A DNA stretch of 9,547 nucleotides from Nitrospira sp. (lineage in GTDB: Bacteria > Nitrospirota > Thermodesulfovibrionia > Thermodesulfovibrionales > SM23-35): contig VGWY01000096.1 in assembly GCA_016873575.1 (NCBI GenBank), positions 1-9,547 of the forward strand, read 5' to 3'. The notes beneath the pieces were generated by a model, which was given only the letters and a program-made list of their open reading frames with translations, did no database searches and was not told the DNA's origin. Every line of letters starts with the position of its first letter. Position 1 is the first letter of the stretch. The position numbers were made by a program, and so were the translations under genes. Below, piece after piece: positions 6,131-9,547 of the stretch.

Positions 6131-6583
6131 ATGAGTAGTTTTGAGCCAAAGATTATCGGTTTTCTTTGTAACTGGTGTTCGTATGAAGGTGCGGATTCTT
6201 GCGGCAGGGCACGTAAGGAGTATCCCTCAAACTTCGTTGTTATTCGCGTAATGTGCAGCGGAAGGATTGACCCACAGTTTATCCTTGAGGCATTTAAAGA
6301 TGGGGCTGATGGGGTAATGATTTTAGGGTGTCATCCTGGAGACTGCCACTATAAAGAAGGAAATTTTAATGCCCTGAGAAGATACACCCTTTTAAAGAAA
6401 ATGCTGAAACAATTTGGAATAGAAGAAGACAGGGTAAAGTTAGACTGGGTCTCAGCGAGTGAGGGAGATAAGTTTGTAAGGGTTGTTTCGGAGATGGTTG
6501 AGAAAGTCAGAGTGATGGGTCCTTTGATGTTAATTCAAAAAAAACAATTAAAAAACCACAGAGAGCACAGAGGTAATCTTTAA
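6131..6583 (+). CDS. mvhD: MvhD-like [2Fe-2S] subunit linking hydrogenase and HdrA
   Basis: MvhD passes electrons from the [NiFe] hydrogenase to HdrA. The 150-residue protein has the family's conserved cysteines: C13 and C16 in FLCNWCSYEGADSCG, C24, C42 in VMCSGRIDP, and C67/C72 in GCHPGDCHY, which include the [2Fe-2S] ligands. ATG 6131 is chosen because similarity begins there (MSSFEPKIIGFLCNWC). The frame is open upstream to GTG 6041, but that stretch is translated repeat (family B) and overlaps hdrA. The Shine-Dalgarno is weak (AAGG 6122-6125). The C-terminus is odd: the ending NHREHRGNL and the approach to the TAA come from a family C palindrome. The gene sits between hdrA and mvhG, the expected position. 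Confidence 0.9.
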   Translation: MSSFEPKIIGFLCNWCSYEGADSCGRARKEYPSNFVVIRVMCSGRIDPQFILEAFKDGADGVMILGCHPGDCHYKEGNFNALRRYTLLKKMLKQFGIEEDRVKLDWVSASEGDKFVRVVSEMVEKVRVMGPLMLIQKKQLKNHREHRGNL

Positions 6584-6634
6584 AATGAAGACTCTTAAAA
6601 TGCTTTTCTCTGTGTTCTCGGTGTCCCTGTGGTT
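6552..6634. repeat. Palindromic repeat, family C, across the mvhD 3' end
   Basis: AACCACAG plus AGAGCACAGAGG (6554-6573) is the inverted counterpart of CTCTGTGTTCTCGGTGTCCCTGTGGTT (6608-6634), with eight bases missing from the left arm. The loop contains the mvhD stop codon (6581-6583). A T-run (6640-6647) follows, then directly the mvhG Shine-Dalgarno. Hairpin plus T-run resembles a terminator, but the long loop and the bulge make this uncertain. Confidence 0.75.
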
Positions 6635-6657
6635 CGTTGTTTTTTTTAGGAGATAAG

Positions 6658-7626
6658 ATGAGTAAGCCGAAGATTGCGTTATACTGGTGTGCCAGTTGTG
6701 GTGGATGTGAGGAGTCAGTTGTCGATTTAGCCGAGGATATTTTACAGGTTGCTGAAGCAGTAGACATCGTCTTCTGGCCGGTGGCCCTGGATTTTAAATA
6801 TGAGGATATTGAAAAGATGGCTGATGGAGAAATCACAGCAACCTTGATCAATGGAGCAATTCGTCTTGACAATCAGGAGCATGCAGCAAAATTATTAAGG
6901 AAAAAATCACGGTTGATTATTGCCCATGGAAGTTGTGCCCATCTTGGTGGGGTTGTCGGTCTTGCCAATTTTTATGAAAGGAGAGATATCCTCAATAGGG
7001 CATATAAAGAGGTTCCCACGGTAAAAAATCCTCAGGGGATATTGCCTGAGATCAAAACAAAGGAATCCGGGAGAGAGTTAAATCTGTCAGGTTTCCACAA
7101 GACGGTAAAGACCCTGGATCAGGTTATTGAAGTGGACTATTATCTCCCCGGCTGTCCCCCGACACCTGAGCTTATAAAAAATGCCATATTGGCGATTCTT
7201 AATGATGAACTTCCACCGAAGGGGAGTGTTTTAGCAGAAAAGAAGGCACTTTGTAATACATGTTCACGCAGGGAGAGTAAGCCTGATAAAGTCAGGATAA
7301 AAGAGTTTAAAAGGCTTTATGAAATACAATGGGATGCGACAAGGTGCTTTCTGGATCAGGGGATTATCTGTTTCGGCCCTGCTACAAGGGGCGGATGTGA
7401 AGAAAGGTGTATAAAAGCAAATATGCCCTGTCGGGGTTGCTTTGGACCAACAGACAATGTAAGAGACCAGGGTGCCAAGTTTTTATCTGCACTGGCATCA
7501 ATAATTGACTCAAAAGATGAGAAGGAATTGGAGAAGATAGCAGATTCAATCCCTGACCCTGCTGGATTGTTTTATCGGTATAGTCTGGCCTCATCAATAT
7601 TGAGAGGGAAAATAGGGACAGTATGA
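6658..7626 (+). CDS. mvhG: MvhG-like [NiFe] hydrogenase small subunit
   Basis: This is the electron-transfer subunit of a cytoplasmic, F420-non-reducing group 3c-type hydrogenase. The 322 residues carry the proximal cluster ligands C14 and C17 (CASCGGCEES), C93 (GSCAHLGG) and C166 (GCPPTPE). Further cysteines for the other two clusters are C199, C202, C230, C238, C247, C251, C258 and C261 (including RGGCEERC and MPCRGCFGP). There is no twin-arginine signal, as expected for a cytoplasmic enzyme. ATG 6658 is set by AGGAG (6648-6652). An upstream TTG at 6637 in the same frame lies in the T-run and is not needed. The stop overlaps the mvhA start (ATGA, 7623-7626), so the two subunits are translationally coupled. 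Confidence 0.95.
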   Translation: MSKPKIALYWCASCGGCEESVVDLAEDILQVAEAVDIVFWPVALDFKYEDIEKMADGEITATLINGAIRLDNQEHAAKLLRKKSRLIIAHGSCAHLGGVVGLANFYERRDILNRAYKEVPTVKNPQGILPEIKTKESGRELNLSGFHKTVKTLDQVIEVDYYLPGCPPTPELIKNAILAILNDELPPKGSVLAEKKALCNTCSRRESKPDKVRIKEFKRLYEIQWDATRCFLDQGIICFGPATRGGCEERCIKANMPCRGCFGPTDNVRDQGAKFLSALASIIDSKDEKELEKIADSIPDPAGLFYRYSLASSILRGKIGTV

Positions 7627-9050
7627 CTAAAAGAATCACCATAGATCCGATAACTCGGTTAGAAGGTCACGGAAAAATCTCTGTTTTCCTTAATGATGAA
7701 GGCAATGTAGAACATGCCTATTTACAGGTGCCTGACTTCAGGGGTTTTGAGAAGTTCTGTGAGGGAAGGGCAGTGGAGGAGATGCCAACCCTTACACAAA
7801 AGATATGCGGTGTTTGTCCTACCGCACACCATATCGCATCAAGTAAGGCACTGGATAAGCTTTTTAATGCAGACCCCCCGCCTGCTGCAAAGAAGCTCAG
7901 GGAGCTTATGCATAACGCCTTTATGTTTGAAGACCACCTCCTCCATTTCTATTTTCTTGGAGGACCTGATTTTATAGTTGGCCCTGATGCACCAAAAGAG
8001 AAGAGAAATATCCTCGGTGTAATAGATAAAGTAGGTGTAGAAATTGGCAAAAAGGTTATTGATATAAGGAAGAGGGTACGAGGCCTGAATACCATGATAA
8101 GCGGAAGCCCTCTTTATCCTGTTTGTGGACTTCCTGGTGGGATTTCAAAGGCATTGACAGAGGAAGACAGGGCTCATATCAAGGTTATAACAAAAGATGC
8201 TGTAGAGTTTGCCCGGTTTACACTAAAGGTATTTGATAATATTGTTCTCAAGAATAGAGAATATATTGGTTTAATAAAGGGCGATATTTTTTATCACAGG
8301 ACTTATTATATGGGTTTGGTAGATGAGAACAATAGGGTGAACTTTTATGATGGAAAGGTCAGGGTGGTTACACCGGATGGGAATGAGTTTAAAAAATTTG
8401 GTGCAAAGGACTATCAAAAATATCTCCAGGAACAAGTCGTACCATGGAGTTATCTGAAGATACTTTATTTAAAAGATATCGGATGGAAGGGATTTGTTGA
8501 CGGTATAGATAATGGAGTTTATAGAGTAGGTCCCCTTGCCCGCTTAAATGCCTCAGAGGGGATGGCTACCCCACTTGCACAGGCTGAATACGAAAAGATG
8601 TTCAGTTTATTAGGGAGCAAACCGGCTCATAATACATTAGCCTATCACTGGGCAAGGCTTATCGAGGTATTATATGCAGCAGAAAGAATGAACGAACTTG
8701 CTCATGACCCGGTGCTTACCGACCAAAAAGTAAGAAGTATCCCTGAGAAGATGAAAAAGGATGGCATAGGGGTCTGTGAAGCTCCAAGGGGCACACTGTT
8801 CCATCACTATACAACAGATGATAAGGGCATAGTAAAAAAGGTCAATCTGTTAGTCGCTACACAGAATAATGCTGCAGCTCTCTGTATGTCAATTGAAAAG
8901 GCTGCACGTGCAGTTATAAAAGATGGCAGTGTATCTGATGGGAAGCTCAATATGATAGAAATGGCATTCCGTGCATATGACCCCTGCCTTGCATGTGCTA
9001 CCCATTGTATTTCTGGTAAATTCCCCACAATTGTGAACATCAATGTATAG
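7623..9050 (+). CDS. mvhA: MvhA-like [NiFe] hydrogenase large subunit
   Basis: This is the catalytic subunit, which binds the Ni-Fe centre and splits H2. The 475 residues begin with RITIDPITRLEGHGKI, where E14 lies in the proton path. The Ni ligands are present as C62 and C65 (ICGVCPTAHH) and C455 and C458 (DPCLACATH). R389 in EAPRG is the conserved arginine near the active site. Fourteen residues (CISGKFPTIVNINV) follow H461, the usual cut site of maturation endopeptidases, so a cleavable C-terminal peptide is likely. No such peptidase or hyp gene is in the window. ATG 7623 overlaps the mvhG stop by four bases, with AGGGA (7614-7618) before it. No repeat has entered this gene. Confidence 0.96.
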   Translation: MTKRITIDPITRLEGHGKISVFLNDEGNVEHAYLQVPDFRGFEKFCEGRAVEEMPTLTQKICGVCPTAHHIASSKALDKLFNADPPPAAKKLRELMHNAFMFEDHLLHFYFLGGPDFIVGPDAPKEKRNILGVIDKVGVEIGKKVIDIRKRVRGLNTMISGSPLYPVCGLPGGISKALTEEDRAHIKVITKDAVEFARFTLKVFDNIVLKNREYIGLIKGDIFYHRTYYMGLVDENNRVNFYDGKVRVVTPDGNEFKKFGAKDYQKYLQEQVVPWSYLKILYLKDIGWKGFVDGIDNGVYRVGPLARLNASEGMATPLAQAEYEKMFSLLGSKPAHNTLAYHWARLIEVLYAAERMNELAHDPVLTDQKVRSIPEKMKKDGIGVCEAPRGTLFHHYTTDDKGIVKKVNLLVATQNNAAALCMSIEKAARAVIKDGSVSDGKLNMIEMAFRAYDPCLACATHCISGKFPTIVNINV

Positions 9051-9068
9051 TAAAAATGATAGTATAAA

Positions 9069-9101
9069 TTGATGTTAAAAGAGATAAAAATAGAGTATAA
9101 T
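9069..9101 (+). promoter_or_regulatory. Candidate promoter between mvhA and the tusA-like gene
   Basis: A perfect -10 TATAAT is at 9096-9101. The best -35 match, TTGATG (9069-9074), is 21 bases away, which is long. TTAAAA (9075-9080) would give 15. The AT-rich gap of 130 bases between mvhA and the next gene leaves room for a promoter. Confidence 0.35.
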
Positions 9102-9112
9102 TAGCCTCACAA

Positions 9113-9166
9113 AGGTATTTTATGAACCATGGAGAACACATAAGAAGTGGTTCATTATTAATACCT
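9113..9166 (+). promoter_or_regulatory. Imperfect hairpin in the leader of the tusA-like gene
   Basis: Two nested inverted repeats are visible. AGGTATT (9113-9119) pairs with AATACCT (9160-9166), and ATGAACCA (9122-9129) pairs with TGGTTCAT (9148-9155), with small internal loops and an 18-base loop. The hairpin ends at the base before the Shine-Dalgarno AAAGGAGGGG (9167-9176), so it could influence ribosome access. It may also be another palindromic repeat without function. Confidence 0.5.
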
Positions 9167-9190
9167 AAAGGAGGGGATGTATGGCGGTAG
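9122..9190 (+). CDS. Possible 22-codon leader ORF overlapping the tusA start
   Basis: ATG 9122 has AAAGG (9111-9115) six bases upstream and reads MNHGEHIRSGSLLIPKGGDV... to TAG 9188-9190, overlapping the first codons of the tusA-like gene in another frame. It lies mostly within the leader hairpin. The peptide matches nothing I know, and chance is a real possibility. Confidence 0.15.
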   Translation: MNHGEHIRSGSLLIPKGGDVWR

Positions 9191-9405
9191 AAGTCTTAGA
9201 TACGCTTGGTCTTAAGTGTCCCCAACCAGTCCTCAAGATAGCAGTAAGGGCTGCGGACATGAAACATGGCGACATCCTTGAGGTATTAGGTGATTGCCCA
9301 ACATTTGAAAGGGATATTCGTGTCTGGTGTGAACGACTTGGAAAGGTCTTACTTTCCGTGCAGGACGAAGGAGGAAGTAAGAAAAAGATTCAGATACAAT
9401 TTTGA
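9181..9405 (+). CDS. TusA-family sulfur carrier protein
   Basis: TusA-family proteins carry sulfane sulfur on a cysteine and hand it to partner enzymes. Some members serve tRNA thiolation, others dissimilatory sulfur metabolism or selenium and redox processes. The protein is 74 residues, a normal length. The active-site motif is LKCPQPVLK with C13 in CPxP. A second cysteine, C39 in GDCPTFERDIRVWC, replaces the residue at the same place in E. coli-type TusA, and C50 is in VWC. ATG 9181 is preceded by a strong AAAGGAGGGG (9167-9176). It follows mvhA by 130 bases, so it may be in the hydrogenase transcript or have its own promoter. The context with hdrA makes a link between sulfur transfer and the Hdr system plausible but unproven. 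Confidence 0.9.
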   Translation: MAVEVLDTLGLKCPQPVLKIAVRAADMKHGDILEVLGDCPTFERDIRVWCERLGKVLLSVQDEGGSKKKIQIQF

Positions 9406-9426
9406 TCCATAATTACGAAAGGCATT

Positions 9427-9498
9427 ATGAAAACCTTTATTTGGGGTATAAAATGGGTTCTTCAGGGAATTGTGTGGATACATACCCCACTTTTTTAA
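9427..9498 (+). CDS. Very short ORF running into a repeat; possible truncated gene
   Basis: ATG 9427 with GAAAGG (9417-9422) upstream opens a 23-residue frame (MKTFIWGIKWVLQGIVWIHT...) that is hydrophobic and rich in tryptophan. It is stopped by TAA 9496-9498, which lies in the family A repeat. It may be a tiny membrane peptide, or the start of a gene whose continuation was destroyed by the repeat. No family is recognised. Confidence 0.25.
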   Translation: MKTFIWGIKWVLQGIVWIHTPLF

Positions 9499-9518
9499 AG
9501 GGGGGTGAGGGGGGATTA
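9484..9518. repeat. Palindromic G/C-run repeat, family A copy 4, left arm shortened
   Basis: A short left arm, ACCCCACTTTTTT, is followed by a right arm of A/G-runs (TAAAGGGGGG, TGA, GGGGGG, ATTA) identical over 23 bases to 3211-3233 of copy 1. It lies after the tusA-like gene, outside any recognised gene. Its left arm is partly eroded, and a stop codon arises at its centre. Confidence 0.75.
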
Positions 9519-9547
9519 CTAAAACAATGCTGTTTTACAATACCAGG

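Noticed and set aside
6637..6657. TTG start for mvhG seven codons upstream
   Set aside because: It lies in the repeat and T-run, and AGGAG 6648-6652 points to ATG 6658.
7714..7977. Forward ORF inside mvhA
   Set aside because: It overlaps the strongly conserved Ni-binding region of mvhA in another frame and has no plausible ribosome site.

Overview
The window looks like chromosomal DNA of an anaerobic, non-photosynthetic bacterium with moderate GC. The Nitrospirota (Thermodesulfovibrio-like) or a Desulfobacterota-type lineage is my best guess. This rests on gene content and style: a split F-type ATP synthase with a signal-peptide-like c subunit, a methanogen-like HdrA plus Mvh hydrogenase module, and G/C-rich palindromic repeats. 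No rRNA or other marker gene is present, so the assignment is inference. All recognised genes are on the + strand.

Left part (1-1332): the first ~150 bases look like the end of a mobile element. They hold a short ORF tail, two 17-bp direct copies, and a sequence that ends in a TTGACT hexamer which may serve as the -35 box of the next gene. atpB (F0 subunit a) and atpE (F0 subunit c) follow, closed by a strong rho-independent terminator. The other ATP synthase genes are not here.

Middle part (1430-3758): an HD-domain metal-dependent phosphohydrolase is followed one base later by a membrane-anchored transglutaminase-like protein with an intact Cys-His-Asp triad. The substrates of both are unknown.

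Right part (3903-9405): hdrA, mvhD, mvhG, mvhA and then a TusA-family gene. MvhA/MvhG form a group 3c-type [NiFe] hydrogenase that oxidises H2. MvhD carries electrons to the FAD/iron-sulfur protein HdrA, where flavin-based electron bifurcation would take place. The usual partners HdrB and HdrC are absent from the window. TusA-like proteins carry sulfane sulfur on a CPxP cysteine, so a link to sulfur metabolism is possible.

The most unusual property is the load of palindromic repeats from 3145 to the right end, in at least three families. Family A (G/C-run hairpins, four copies) is inserted in frame inside the transglutaminase gene and twice inside hdrA, once between the two C-terminal 4Fe-4S motifs. 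Family B (ends TGTCATT...AATGACA, two copies) lies upstream of hdrA and across the hdrA 3' end, where it supplies the stop codon. Family C (one copy) supplies the last codons of mvhD and puts a hairpin plus a T-run just before mvhG. They have altered protein ends and interiors while leaving the visible catalytic and cluster motifs intact.
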